Positions 1 through 9,213 of a DNA stretch of 64,000 bases are shown here, in pieces. Position numbers and translations under genes: made by a program. How positions within the stretch are numbered: the stretch's first letter is position 1; the number at the start of each line of letters is the position of its first letter. The stretch is from an uncultured Bacteroidales bacterium. GTDB taxonomy: Bacteria; Bacteroidota; Bacteroidia; Bacteroidales; FEN-979. The notes beneath the pieces are model-generated. The model was not told the origin of the DNA. It ran no database searches and saw only the letters and a list, made by a program, of their open reading frames with translations. The stretch covers positions 1-64,000 of the forward strand of contig CAIQUS010000093.1 of NCBI GenBank assembly GCA_903875045.1. Reading direction: 5' to 3'.

Positions 1-2
1 AT

Positions 3-203
3 CCAGATGTTCCCCCCGATAATAATGGTTCAGAAAGAGCCATCCGCAATGTCAAAGTGAAACAAAAAATATCTGGACAGTTCAAGGTGTTTAATGCTGC
101 TGAAAACTTTGCCATCCTGAGATCCATTATTGACACTGCCAATAAAAATGGGCAAAAGGTGTTGCCTGCTTTGAATGTCATTGCCGATTATAAATGCGAC
201 TGA
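3..203 (+). CDS. IS66-family transposase, C-terminal fragment cut by window edge
   Basis: This is the last 66 codons of a gene that begins before the window. The fragment reads PDNNGSERAIRNVKVKQKIS and then a run resembling FAILRSIIDTANKNG, which matches the end of the DDE domain of IS66-type transposases, where an N-N-x-x-E-R-A-x-R motif carries the catalytic glutamate. If right, an insertion sequence lies just left of the window. The stop TGA is at 201-203. Only the C-terminus is visible, so completeness and activity cannot be judged. The family call rests on motif memory. Confidence 0.6.
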   Translation, partial: PDVPPDNNGSERAIRNVKVKQKISGQFKVFNAAENFAILRSIIDTANKNGQKVLPALNVIADYKCD

Positions 204-232
204 TTAGTAACAAAACATCAATTGTGAAAACC

Positions 233-2488
233 ATGAAAAAAATCCTGATCAGTTTCATATTCGTTGGCTTCGCACTTTCAACCTTCATGGGCCTTGCCCA
301 GGTGAGCGTCACAAACCTTCCTTCAACGGTAACACCCCAATCGCTGCTGCATATCCATGACAACAATGCCAGCGGCCAGATATTCCAACTTACGAATAAC
401 ACCTCAGGTTATGCATCACCTGCCTATGGGTTTGTAATACAACTTGATCCTGCCTTTAAAACAGTTTTTAGAAACCAATCTGACAACCCGGGTGCCGGCA
501 TCTCCTTCCAAACCAAAACCGGTGGCACTTTGGTGGAACGGTTTACCATCCTCAACAATGGCAATGTTGGTATCGGACACATAAATCCCGGCTATAAACT
601 CGCCATTGGCGGGCAATTCGGGCTGCTGGAGACCGGGGCCTCCCCAACCTTTTTTACAGCATTTCAATCTGCCGATCTTTCGGCCAACCGTCTGTTCACT
701 TTCCCTTCTGATTATGGAGTTTACGGACAGGCATTGACAACCGATGGTTTGGGGAACCTTTCATGGACAAGCAAAGATGCCCCGTTGACTTTTTCAAACG
801 GACTGGCCAGGAGTTCAAATGACATCAAATGGGGAGGTTTCCTCACTGAAAATACCACTATTACCCAGAGCGCGGCTCAAGCCTTAACATTTACGAATGC
901 CGGTACTGGTAATCTTACCTTTAATCTTACCAATACAGGTGATTTTGACATCCAACATGCAGGAACGAGTTCATTTTATGTAAATAATTCAGGACGTGTC
1001 GGCATTGGCACAAACACACCGCTATACCCTGCTGAATTTGTCGCAAATACCGGCGACCAGTCCAACGCACCGGTTTTAAAGGTTGAAAATTACTCTACCA
1101 GTACAATCGGTCAAAACATCGTTGGTATTTGGACGGAAGTTAACAGCCCGAGTACTTCCGGCAACCCGGGTATTGCAATCCAGGCCTATTCCGCCGCAAC
1201 CACAGGCGCCGGTATCGGTGCATGGGGTGAAACCTCTGGTACAACAGGAAGAGGTGTGTTTGGCTGGGCAGATCACTCAAGCGGCGTGAACTATGGTGTT
1301 TATGGCATGACAAGCAGTCCCAATGGGTATGCAGGCTATTTCCAGGGAGGAAAAAATTATTTTCAAGGCAAGGTTGGCATAGGAAACATTAATCCCGATG
1401 AGGAACTGGTGGTTGGAAACAATATAGGGTCAGGGTGGAGTCTTCCTGCAATGACCGTTAGCGGCCCAAGCGGAGGTGCTATTGAGGTAGGTACTGCCAC
1501 ATACAGTATTTCGATGGAAAGTGGCACGGTCTGGAATCATGCCCGGATTGTTTCCAACGGTTCTGGCGGTTTTGCGCAAGGTGACGTCGAATTCGCCGTT
1601 GGGCATATCGGAATCGGAACAGGGGCGCCCACAGCCAAACTTCATACTGTTGCGACGGGTAGTTTAAAAGCCGGATACTTTACAAGTTCAGGAACAGGAC
1701 TCTTATATCCGACATTGTTGAGTGAGAACACCAGTACAGGCGCAGGAGTTTCCGGATATTTCACTTCAGCGGGCACAGATGCAACCTTTGTTCTGGGTCA
1801 GGAGGCAACGGCAACAGGTCCCCTCTTCAAAGCATTCGGGGCCAATGGCGGTGAAGATGAATTCAGGATTGAATCGGACGGTACCACCAAACTTTATAAT
1901 GGCAGCCACGTCCTGACGATCATGCTCGACCCGGCAGAATTCGGCACAGCAGAAGGTGGCCAGATTACCATGTTCAACGGTGTGGGTGAAACTTCCATTG
2001 CCATCGACGGCGATTACAACAATACGGGTTATGGACGCATCTCCACCGGCGAATTAGAGATTACCGGAGGCGCCGACCTGGCTGAGCCTTTTGGGGTAAT
2101 GGATACTGAAAATGTAAAACCAGGGATGGTACTTTCAATCGATCCGGAAAACCCCGGAAAATTAAAAATATCGGCAAAAGAGTATGATCACTGTGTGGCT
2201 GGCATACGGAGCGGTGCCAGCAATGTAAAACCCGGATTGATCCTCCGCCAGAGAGGAACGGAAGCTGATGGTGATCAACTGGTTGCCCTTTCAGGCAGGG
2301 TTTATTGCCTGGTAGATGCTTCTTACGGCGCCATTGAACCAGGTGACTTACTGACAACTTCCTCCACCCCTGGATATGCCAGAAAGGTAACCGACCATGC
2401 CAAAGCCCAGGGGGCTATCATCGGAAAAGCCATGAGCGGTCTTGCTTCAGATAAGGGTCTTGTGCTGGTTCTTGTTACCTTACAATAA
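233..2488 (+). CDS. Secreted surface protein with VGIG repeats and S24-like C-terminal domain
   Basis: A predicted exported protein of 751 residues. I start it at the ATG at 233 because the next 22 residues (MKKILISFIFVGFALSTFMG) are a good signal peptide; an in-frame ATG at 194 would put 13 polar residues in front. The body has several NVGIGxxxPxxKL/F motifs, as in Bacteroidota surface and fibre proteins. The C-terminal 130 residues (ADLAEPF, KPGMVLSID, VALSGRVYC) look like a beta-rich module often placed at the end of such proteins. No enzyme motif is seen. It is followed after 12 bp by another exported protein, so the two are probably co-transcribed. Function unknown; a structural or adhesive role is inferred. 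Confidence 0.7.
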   Translation: MKKILISFIFVGFALSTFMGLAQVSVTNLPSTVTPQSLLHIHDNNASGQIFQLTNNTSGYASPAYGFVIQLDPAFKTVFRNQSDNPGAGISFQTKTGGTLVERFTILNNGNVGIGHINPGYKLAIGGQFGLLETGASPTFFTAFQSADLSANRLFTFPSDYGVYGQALTTDGLGNLSWTSKDAPLTFSNGLARSSNDIKWGGFLTENTTITQSAAQALTFTNAGTGNLTFNLTNTGDFDIQHAGTSSFYVNNSGRVGIGTNTPLYPAEFVANTGDQSNAPVLKVENYSTSTIGQNIVGIWTEVNSPSTSGNPGIAIQAYSAATTGAGIGAWGETSGTTGRGVFGWADHSSGVNYGVYGMTSSPNGYAGYFQGGKNYFQGKVGIGNINPDEELVVGNNIGSGWSLPAMTVSGPSGGAIEVGTATYSISMESGTVWNHARIVSNGSGGFAQGDVEFAVGHIGIGTGAPTAKLHTVATGSLKAGYFTSSGTGLLYPTLLSENTSTGAGVSGYFTSAGTDATFVLGQEATATGPLFKAFGANGGEDEFRIESDGTTKLYNGSHVLTIMLDPAEFGTAEGGQITMFNGVGETSIAIDGDYNNTGYGRISTGELEITGGADLAEPFGVMDTENVKPGMVLSIDPENPGKLKISAKEYDHCVAGIRSGASNVKPGLILRQRGTEADGDQLVALSGRVYCLVDASYGAIEPGDLLTTSSTPGYARKVTDHAKAQGAIIGKAMSGLASDKGLVLVLVTLQ

Positions 2489-2500
2489 ATCCCGGATCCT

Positions 2501-4321
2501 ATGAAAAAACTATTCGTTCTGATCCTTGTGTTGTGTGGCATTTTACTTGGCCATGGTATGCAGGCACAGGATCAACCCATCCATCCGAAAACCGTTCAGA
2601 CCGGGAAATATTATGGACTTTCCAAACCCCTCCGGGATATTCCTCCATTATCCGATCAACAGCTGAAAGTACTGGACACTAAAGAAAAAGATAAAAAGGA
2701 AAAGCTGAATGACTGGCCGGTTCGCACATACCCCTTCGAATCCACCGCACTTCCCAATGGACCGGATCCTGTATGGCAAAAATTTGATGGTACCCCTACA
2801 GGGTTTGAAACAGATGCCCTTGGAGTGAATTTTGAAGGATTATCAGGCTTTCCCGATCCTCCCGATCCTGTTGGCTGCATTGGCCCAAACCACTATATGC
2901 AATCCATCAACTCTGTTTACGCAATTTATAACAGAACCGGGACTTTGCTGGTTGGCCCCAACAACCTGAATACGCTTTTTGGCAATGTTCCGGGAGCCAA
3001 TTGCAACAGCGGAGACCCAATCATTCTGTATGATGATCAGGCAGGCCGTTGGCTTGTCGCTGAATTTTCCATTTGCAGTACAAATGACATGATGCTGATC
3101 GCCATTTCACAAACAAGCGACCCTACAGGCAGTTGGCACCAGTACTCTTTTGATGTCGGGGATAGACCGGATTATATGAAATTCGGGGTGTGGCGTGATG
3201 CGTATTACATGGGAACCAATACCTGGGCCGCCAATAGTAATGATATTTACGCATTTGAACGGTCCAAAATGCTTAATGGAGACCAGACTGCCAAAATGAT
3301 CGGATTTGACAATATTTGGCGGCCGGGAAATTTCATGGGCGTTCAGATTGCTGTGCCAGCCGACAACGACGGGGCTTTTGCCCCGGCTGGCAAACCAGGT
3401 ATCTTTATGATCCTCAATGAAGATGGTTATGCTGGTGGTACTGACCAGCTCTGGATCATGGAATTGGGCGTGAACTGGACCACCCCGTATTTGTCTACTT
3501 TTAACAGAACACAGCAGATCAATGTGGCTGCCTTCAGTGGTGCAATCAATACAGGCTGGAACAACATCGACCAGCCTGGCACTATCCAAAGATTATGCGC
3601 TGTTTCCGACATTGTCATGAATGCGCCTCAATACAGAAATTTTGGGACACACGAAACCATGGTTCTTTGCCACACTGTTGATGCCAGTGGGACCAATATT
3701 GCAGGAATGCGCTGGTATGAACTGAGAAGATTAACCGGTGGAGTCTGGTCTATCAGGCAACAGGGAACTTATGCACCCGACGGCAACTCCCGCTGGATGG
3801 GCAGCATCCACATGAATGCAAAAAAGGAAATTGGCATGGGGTATTCCGTTTCCAGCACCACTGTTTATCCAAGTATCAGGGTATGCGGGCAAAATGCATT
3901 GGAAAATGCGACGGCATCCGGAATTATGAATGTTGCTGAAATGTCTGTATTCAGTGGTTCCTACTCACAAAGCGGAGATAATCGCTGGGGCGATTACACA
4001 GCCTGCTTTATTGACCCTGTGGATGACCGGACCTTCTGGTACACCGGTATGTATGTAGACAATAACAACAAACGCCATACGCGGATTGCCTCCTTTAATA
4101 TATTTCCTTCCAGCATTTATGTCGATCAGGCTGTCGCTGTCAGTGGAAACGGTAGCAGCATCGATCCTGTAAAAACTGTGAGGGAAGCTGTTGATGCTTC
4201 AGGCCAGGGAACTAACATTTGGGTTAAAGGAGGAACATATAATGAAACCAACCCTCTGCTGTTCAAAAATTCCGGAAGAATCTATAAATGGGGAGCGGTA
4301 AGTAATCCTATCATTAAATAA
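2501..4321 (+). CDS. Secreted protein of unknown function with beta-helix-like C-terminus
   Basis: A 606-residue exported protein. The N-terminus (MKKLFVLILVLCGILLGHGM, cleavage near AQA-QD) is a clear signal peptide. The central 450 residues contain PPDPVGCIGPNHY and aromatic WxRP and RWGDY motifs, and read like a secreted beta-propeller-like domain seen in many Bacteroidota hypothetical proteins. The last 60 residues (YVDQAVAVSGNGSS, IWVKGGTYNE) resemble the start of a right-handed beta-helix domain of the DUF1565 kind, but end after about one turn. No T9SS sorting domain is visible. It follows the preceding exported protein by 12 bp and is probably in the same transcript. Confidence 0.6.
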   Translation: MKKLFVLILVLCGILLGHGMQAQDQPIHPKTVQTGKYYGLSKPLRDIPPLSDQQLKVLDTKEKDKKEKLNDWPVRTYPFESTALPNGPDPVWQKFDGTPTGFETDALGVNFEGLSGFPDPPDPVGCIGPNHYMQSINSVYAIYNRTGTLLVGPNNLNTLFGNVPGANCNSGDPIILYDDQAGRWLVAEFSICSTNDMMLIAISQTSDPTGSWHQYSFDVGDRPDYMKFGVWRDAYYMGTNTWAANSNDIYAFERSKMLNGDQTAKMIGFDNIWRPGNFMGVQIAVPADNDGAFAPAGKPGIFMILNEDGYAGGTDQLWIMELGVNWTTPYLSTFNRTQQINVAAFSGAINTGWNNIDQPGTIQRLCAVSDIVMNAPQYRNFGTHETMVLCHTVDASGTNIAGMRWYELRRLTGGVWSIRQQGTYAPDGNSRWMGSIHMNAKKEIGMGYSVSSTTVYPSIRVCGQNALENATASGIMNVAEMSVFSGSYSQSGDNRWGDYTACFIDPVDDRTFWYTGMYVDNNNKRHTRIASFNIFPSSIYVDQAVAVSGNGSSIDPVKTVREAVDASGQGTNIWVKGGTYNETNPLLFKNSGRIYKWGAVSNPIIK

Positions 4322-4381
4322 AACACAAACCCTTTCTCTGGTTCAACGGTAACACAGCGAATTAGAAAAGGGTGTTTCATC

Positions 4382-6223
4382 CTATGGTTGTGGTTTTTTG
4401 CCCAATTGTGATATCACATATCCCCGGTTGTTCAGAAACACTTTATTATTGGACAGCTTTATCGCCTTGTTGAAACACGCCAAGGCTCGCGGGTAATCCT
4501 TTAACCTCATATAGGAAACCCCAATCGCATTCCAAACATCGCCTGTGGTATCAGGTTTGATCTTCATGTGTGTATAAAAATCATCAATGGCTGCCTGGTT
4601 TTGATTGAGAGATTGCTTCAACAATGCACGGTTAGCATAGCCGTTCAGCGAATTCGGGTTTAACTTCAATGCCAGATTCATATCCGCCATGGCCAGGTCA
4701 TACTTACCAATGGCTGTATAGGCTGCCCCCCTGTTTTGAATAGCCTGCTGTTCATCCGGATAGATGGAAAGTGATTGGTTGTAATCAGCAATGGCCTGTT
4801 CATATTTTTTGTCGTAAAACCAGATATCCCCACGGTTTATCAACGCATCCTTTTCGGCTTTGTTCATTTCGATGGCCTTTGTGAACATTTCAAGTGCCTT
4901 ATCATTTTGCCCGTCCCTTTTATAAATTAGTCCGCGATTCGTATAAGCTTTACTGGATGGCACAGCTGTTAGTGCCTGTTCCCACAGCGAGGCGCTGTTT
5001 TTCCAGGTGGATGCCTGCTGAAATGTTAGTATTGTAAGCAGAATTGATATCAGAACCAATAAAGACCAAGCCAATGGGGTTGGTTTACCTGCATGATTAT
5101 CAGCCCATTTCTGAAAATAATGACCTGCCACAAGAAAGAGTCCGATCATGGGGATATAGGCATAACGATCGGCGATAATGGCACTCCCAACCGGATAAAA
5201 TTGCAACACCAGTGCCAGATTAACAAAGTAGAATATTATACCAAAGGTGATCAGCATTCTTTGCCGGAATCCGGTGATGATGAGGACAACAAGTATCAAA
5301 GTAAAAATGGGAGATAAATAATAAATGACCGGCAATGTTTCGTTTATGGCCGGGTATGGATAAAATGTACAGAGGCTTACCGGTAGCAATGCCTTAAAAA
5401 CATACATCATGATTCCGTAAAAACCGAAAAAAAACTTGAAATGAGCAGGGATCATCAATGTATACCTGACAGCTCCGGTTACCGACTGGCCATACAAGGC
5501 AAGCAACCCAAAGATAACTGCAATCAAAAAAAAGGGAATCTTCTCCAGGTAGCTGCGGGTTTCGCCAAGCCTGCTGTAATAATAATCAATTACCAGCAGC
5601 ACCACCGGAAAAATAATGGCGGCGGGTTTTGATAACAGAGACAAAATGAACAATCCCAAAACGGCAGACATTCTTAGCAGCGTTCGTTTCTCAAGGTATT
5701 GCAGATAGGCTATTAAACCAGCGAGGAAAAAGAACGAATAAAGCACATCTTTCCGTTCAGCCACCCATGCAACCGATTCCACATGCAGCGGGTGGATGGC
5801 GAAAAGTAAGGCAGTGACAAAAGCCGTCCACGGTTTTTTCCCGGTAAGCCGAAAAATGAATAAAAATACCAGGAGCACATTCATTAAATGGAGCATCAGA
5901 TTTACAACATGATACGAAGTAGCATCTTTACCTGAAATGGCATAATTGCATGCCAGGGTAAGCATCGTGAGCGGATGGTAATTTCCCTGTACCCTTGCGG
6001 TAACAATTTCGCTGAAGTTGCTGAGCGTTTGAATAGTCAGGTTATTGGTAACATATTCGGTATCGTCCCAATTAACAAAGTCAGCCGTAAAAACAGGGAT
6101 AAAGGGCAGCAAAGCAAGCGATATACATACAATGGGCATCCAGTAATAATGTTTAAACCCACGCGCAGAAGGGTTGACTATGGCAATCTTTTTCTTTTTG
6201 AATTCCTGCTTTTTTGACTTCAT
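4382..6223 (-). CDS. TMTC-like multi-spanning membrane protein with TPR repeats
   Basis: A 613-residue membrane protein. Residues about 25-410 hold roughly 10 hydrophobic segments with the family hallmarks FVNWDDTEYV in the first periplasmic loop and HPLHVESVAWVAERKDVL in a following loop, as in the TMTC/PMT-like glycosyltransferase superfamily. Residues about 425-600 are tetratricopeptide repeats (YTNRGLIYKRDGQNDKALEM, INRGDIWFYDKKYEQAIADY and so on). Such proteins are thought to transfer sugars from lipid carriers, but the bacterial members are not well characterised, so the substrate is unknown. It points away from its left neighbour (convergent, 60 bp apart) and lies 47 bp after the lipoprotein gene on the same strand. 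Confidence 0.75.
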   Translation of the reverse strand: MKSKKQEFKKKKIAIVNPSARGFKHYYWMPIVCISLALLPFIPVFTADFVNWDDTEYVTNNLTIQTLSNFSEIVTARVQGNYHPLTMLTLACNYAISGKDATSYHVVNLMLHLMNVLLVFLFIFRLTGKKPWTAFVTALLFAIHPLHVESVAWVAERKDVLYSFFFLAGLIAYLQYLEKRTLLRMSAVLGLFILSLLSKPAAIIFPVVLLVIDYYYSRLGETRSYLEKIPFFLIAVIFGLLALYGQSVTGAVRYTLMIPAHFKFFFGFYGIMMYVFKALLPVSLCTFYPYPAINETLPVIYYLSPIFTLILVVLIITGFRQRMLITFGIIFYFVNLALVLQFYPVGSAIIADRYAYIPMIGLFLVAGHYFQKWADNHAGKPTPLAWSLLVLISILLTILTFQQASTWKNSASLWEQALTAVPSSKAYTNRGLIYKRDGQNDKALEMFTKAIEMNKAEKDALINRGDIWFYDKKYEQAIADYNQSLSIYPDEQQAIQNRGAAYTAIGKYDLAMADMNLALKLNPNSLNGYANRALLKQSLNQNQAAIDDFYTHMKIKPDTTGDVWNAIGVSYMRLKDYPRALACFNKAIKLSNNKVFLNNRGYVISQLGKKPQP

Positions 6224-6270
6224 AGGGGATTGAGGACTTTGACTTTTTCAGTAAAGAAACTGGCCGAGGA

Positions 6271-7140
6271 TCATTGCTTCCTCAGGTAGATCTTTGAACT
6301 TGCTCCAAGTTGATATTTTCCGGCAAAATTCCCATAATTGACGGATAGTTCCAATCTCTGTGAGCTGTTTATAAAACAGACATTGTTTCCGACAGGCACG
6401 GATGAATAGGTTACTCCCATGGTAATCTCCATTTGGGTTGTATCCGAAATGAGGTCCAGGACAGAACCAATTCCGATATCCGACACCAGGCTGCCAGGGA
6501 TATTTGTAATGCAGTTGCCAAAATTATCCGCAAACAATATCTCCCCTTTTACAGTATCTCCTGAGATCGCAGGCTCCTGAATCTGAAATTTTAGAGGATT
6601 GGTGCAGGCCGATCCGAAATTTGACAGCGGTGTTCCTGAAATCAGGGATAGGATAGCACGTTTATAAAACTCTTCAAAGGAAATATCTTTGGGAAGAGCA
6701 CCCCCAAGTACTACCGGATTTTCGATAAAATAACATTGCGATGTGGGGAAATTGTAGAGAATCCTCGTCGAAAGCATATTATCCGGGGCCATGATAAATT
6801 TATTTCCCGCCTCGAATACGATCCGTTTGCTGGATGCACCTGGCTCCACAATACCAGCAAAGTACGTTCCTGCCGGATAGCTCATCATGGTTGCAGAAAG
6901 CAAATAGGATCCCTGGTAAACATCAAAAGCTTTTGACTGGAATATCTGAACCTGCATGCCCGGATTAGAAGATTTCACTGCACCTAAAATACCAACCATG
7001 ATATCACTGCTCGGATCATTGTCTGTTACGATAACAAGTATTTTTGATGTTTCGGGGTAATAGGCAGTCTCTGTTTTTGTGCAGGCTGTAAACAGCAGGA
7101 TGGAAACCAACAACACTGCAAGGTATACCGGAGTTTTCAT
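6271..7140 (-). CDS. Lipoprotein with SAM hydrolase/hydroxide adenosyltransferase-like fold
   Basis: A 289-residue predicted lipoprotein: the signal peptide ends in the lipobox LLFTAC with Cys20. The rest follows the order of motifs of the DUF62 family (SAM hydroxide adenosyltransferase, chlorinase/fluorinase fold): ILVIVTDNDPSSDIMVGIL near the start where the family has TDFG-x-x-D-x-Y-V-G, AGIVEPGASSKRI for VDPGVG, MAPDNMLST for PDNGLL, and GEILFADNFGNCITNI for VDxFGNxxTNI. The family normally acts in the cytoplasm on S-adenosylmethionine, so an exported copy is odd. The active-site loop TDFG reads TDND. The fold is fairly sure; the reaction is not. Confidence 0.65.
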   Translation of the reverse strand: MKTPVYLAVLLVSILLFTACTKTETAYYPETSKILVIVTDNDPSSDIMVGILGAVKSSNPGMQVQIFQSKAFDVYQGSYLLSATMMSYPAGTYFAGIVEPGASSKRIVFEAGNKFIMAPDNMLSTRILYNFPTSQCYFIENPVVLGGALPKDISFEEFYKRAILSLISGTPLSNFGSACTNPLKFQIQEPAISGDTVKGEILFADNFGNCITNIPGSLVSDIGIGSVLDLISDTTQMEITMGVTYSSVPVGNNVCFINSSQRLELSVNYGNFAGKYQLGASSKIYLRKQ

Positions 7141-7278
7141 GTAGGAGATTTACGGGTTCAATTGAATGGCCTTACAGGAGGCAAATTTAACTAAAAACAA
7201 GCAACATTGCCCCAAGAAAAGCCTCTTCGTGGTTTGACAGCGGTGAACCCTAATACAATCAATTCTGATTTATTATCT

Positions 7279-7286
7279 TATCTTTG
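7279..7286 (+). promoter_or_regulatory. Candidate -7 box of the cold-shock-domain gene
   Basis: TATCTTTG fits the Bacteroidota -7 consensus TAnnTTTG and lies 27 bp before the ATG at 7313. A TTTG -33 element at the usual 19-21 bp distance is not obvious, so this is a partial match. Confidence 0.4.
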
Positions 7287-7312
7287 CAAAACATCTATAA
7301 ATCAAGTTTTAA

Positions 7313-7762
7313 ATGGCGAGTTCACAAGAAACCTACAACAAGAGAGATCAGGAGAAAAAACGATTAAAAAAACGATTAGACAAACAGCAAAAACTCGCCG
7401 ATCGAAAGGCAAACTCCCAGGGCGGTGGTCTGGAGAACATGATTGCCTATGTTGATGAGAACGGGAATATTACAGATACGCCTCCCGATCCCGCCAATAG
7501 AAAAAAGATTGATGCCGGCAGCATCGAAATTGGTGTTCCAAAAAGAGAAATGGTTGAAACCCCGGCAATAAGAAAAGGCAGGGTTGAGTTTTTCAACCAC
7601 TCAAAAGGCTTTGGTTTTATCAAAGAGTCCGACTCCCAGGAAAAATATTTTGTTCATGTGAACAGCCTGACTGAAGAGATCAGGGAAGGCGACATGGTCA
7701 CTTTTGAACTCGAACGCGGGTTTAAAGGGATGAGTGCCATCCGTGTGAATAAGGTAAAATAA
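7313..7762 (+). CDS. Cold-shock-domain RNA-binding protein with basic N-terminal extension
   Basis: A 149-residue protein. Residues about 85-149 are a cold-shock domain with the two RNA-binding motifs: KGFGFI (RNP1) and KYFVHV (RNP2). The first 85 residues are highly charged (KRDQEKKRLKKRLDKQQK) and probably disordered, a layout common in Bacteroidota cold-shock proteins. It probably binds single-stranded RNA and acts as an RNA chaperone. The gene stands alone between a divergently read lipoprotein gene on the left and a convergent gene on the right, and ends directly at a hairpin terminator. Confidence 0.85.
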   Translation: MASSQETYNKRDQEKKRLKKRLDKQQKLADRKANSQGGGLENMIAYVDENGNITDTPPDPANRKKIDAGSIEIGVPKREMVETPAIRKGRVEFFNHSKGFGFIKESDSQEKYFVHVNSLTEEIREGDMVTFELERGFKGMSAIRVNKVK

Positions 7763-7765
7763 AAA

Positions 7766-7793
7766 AGGCTGTCCCGGGATTTAGAGACAGCCT
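7766..7793. terminator. Bidirectional hairpin terminator
   Basis: AGGCTGTC at 7766-7773 pairs with GACAGCCT at 7786-7793 (8 bp, 12-nt loop). A-runs flank it on the left (7761-7766) and right (7795-7801), and TTTTT follows at 7803-7807. It lies between two convergent genes, so it can serve both strands. Confidence 0.8.
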
Positions 7794-7815
7794 CAAAAAA
7801 ACTTTTTACAACTTA

Positions 7816-9057
7816 TTAATTCACCACCAATTTCTGGATTTTCTTACCTGTACCTGATTGAATACTTACAAAATAGGTTCCGGAAGGAAGATTGATGTTG
7901 AAATTTCGCATTCCGATATTATCGGATTTTGAATAGACCATATTTCCCAGAACATCCACAATTGTAAGGTCATAGTTACCAGTCATACTGACTTTAAAAT
8001 TCCCATTGCATGGATTCGGTGAAAGGACCGGGTTCTGCTTTTCCCCGGGATTAATTCCGACAGGTGCATTCACCGTAATATAACCGGGTTTCACCAGGGT
8101 GTCGATCTGACTTCCGCGGTCAACAATCAGCGAAACATCATAGGTACCCACCTGACTGTAAGTAACGGACGGATCCTTATCTGTTGATATTGCCGGTGTG
8201 CCACCAGGGAAAAACCATATGTAGGTTTCGGGTACACCGATATAGCCACCGGTTGTGCCATTGGTAAAGGTGACCGACTGATTCTTGATAATTTGGGTAG
8301 CGCTGGCTGTGAAATCGGGAGTAAGGTCAATGGCCCCTCTTTTAATTCCGTTAAACACTTCCTTGGTTGTTGTGGCATCCTGAACAAATGCAATGAATTC
8401 GCAATCTTCAACGGGCCATGCCGGGTCAAGGGAATAATTCAGCGTAACAATTTCCGTATTGCCTGAGGCAAAAGTGATTGGAGTCCCATTCTGGTTTGGA
8501 ACCATTAACACATTGACATGTTCAAGGTGTGTTTGTCCCTGCCAGTTGATCTGAATATTGGAGACCGTGACCGCATAATGTAATTTGAAGCTGGCCGGAA
8601 CAAGCGTACCAACCTTTGTGACGGTAATGACGGCAGTATAATCGAGACCTGTATGAGTTACATCGATCGACATCTGTATGTTTGCAGGAACAGCGATCCG
8701 TGCCTCGTATTTTGGCAGGTAGGATGGGTACATGCTGGTTGAGTGATTACCCCCGACAACTCCCGACATTCCGTCAAATACAGCAGTCGGGTATCCGGTT
8801 ATTCCATAATAGCTGTTTCTTGCATTGGAGTATTGGTTCGCAAAGGCATCTCCGTTGTGGTTTTCAATAACGGCAACTTTGCAGCCATTTTCCAGGAGGT
8901 CGTCGGCTCCCATCGCTGCACCTGGACAGTAGGTACACCAGGTTCCGGTTCCGATTTCCATTACGACCATATCGCGGGGAACGACCTGGGCAATCATGAA
9001 CAACGGAACTAATAAAAATAATGACAAGCTGAGGGCTTTGTGTAAAATTGTTTTCAT
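7816..9057 (-). CDS. Omp28-like thioredoxin-fold protein with PKD and T9SS sorting domains
   Basis: A 413-residue exported protein. A signal peptide (SLSLFLLVPLFMIAQ) is followed by an Omp28-like, thioredoxin-related domain with GTWCTYCPGA, where C-x-x-C may be redox active, and GYPTAVFDG, the usual cis-proline region. Residues about 255-340 are a PKD domain (YIWFFPGGTPAISTD, VTYSQVGTYDVSLIV). The last 75 residues (LSPNPCNGNFKV, YFVSIQSGTGKKIQKLVV) are a type A T9SS sorting domain, so the protein should pass the outer membrane through the type IX system and be attached to the cell surface or released. It has its own promoter at 9107-9138. Confidence 0.85.
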   Translation of the reverse strand: MKTILHKALSLSLFLLVPLFMIAQVVPRDMVVMEIGTGTWCTYCPGAAMGADDLLENGCKVAVIENHNGDAFANQYSNARNSYYGITGYPTAVFDGMSGVVGGNHSTSMYPSYLPKYEARIAVPANIQMSIDVTHTGLDYTAVITVTKVGTLVPASFKLHYAVTVSNIQINWQGQTHLEHVNVLMVPNQNGTPITFASGNTEIVTLNYSLDPAWPVEDCEFIAFVQDATTTKEVFNGIKRGAIDLTPDFTASATQIIKNQSVTFTNGTTGGYIGVPETYIWFFPGGTPAISTDKDPSVTYSQVGTYDVSLIVDRGSQIDTLVKPGYITVNAPVGINPGEKQNPVLSPNPCNGNFKVSMTGNYDLTIVDVLGNMVYSKSDNIGMRNFNINLPSGTYFVSIQSGTGKKIQKLVVN

Positions 9058-9106
9058 GGGCTTTGGGTTTTTGTTTATAGTAATTGTTACTGATAACTCT
9101 GACTGT

Positions 9107-9138
9107 CAAATATACAACAATTATTATCTCATAACAAA
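9107..9138 (-). promoter_or_regulatory. Promoter of the Omp28-like gene
   Basis: Read on the minus strand, TTTG (9135-9138) is followed after 20 bp by TATATTTG (9107-9114). This is the Bacteroidota sigma-ABfr pattern with ideal spacing, 50 bp upstream of the start codon at 9057. Confidence 0.65.
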
Positions 9139-9213
9139 ATATACCAGCCACATTTATTAATACAATAAAATTCTACTTTCAGGATGTCCCGAAGCCTTAA
9201 ACGTGATGCCTGT

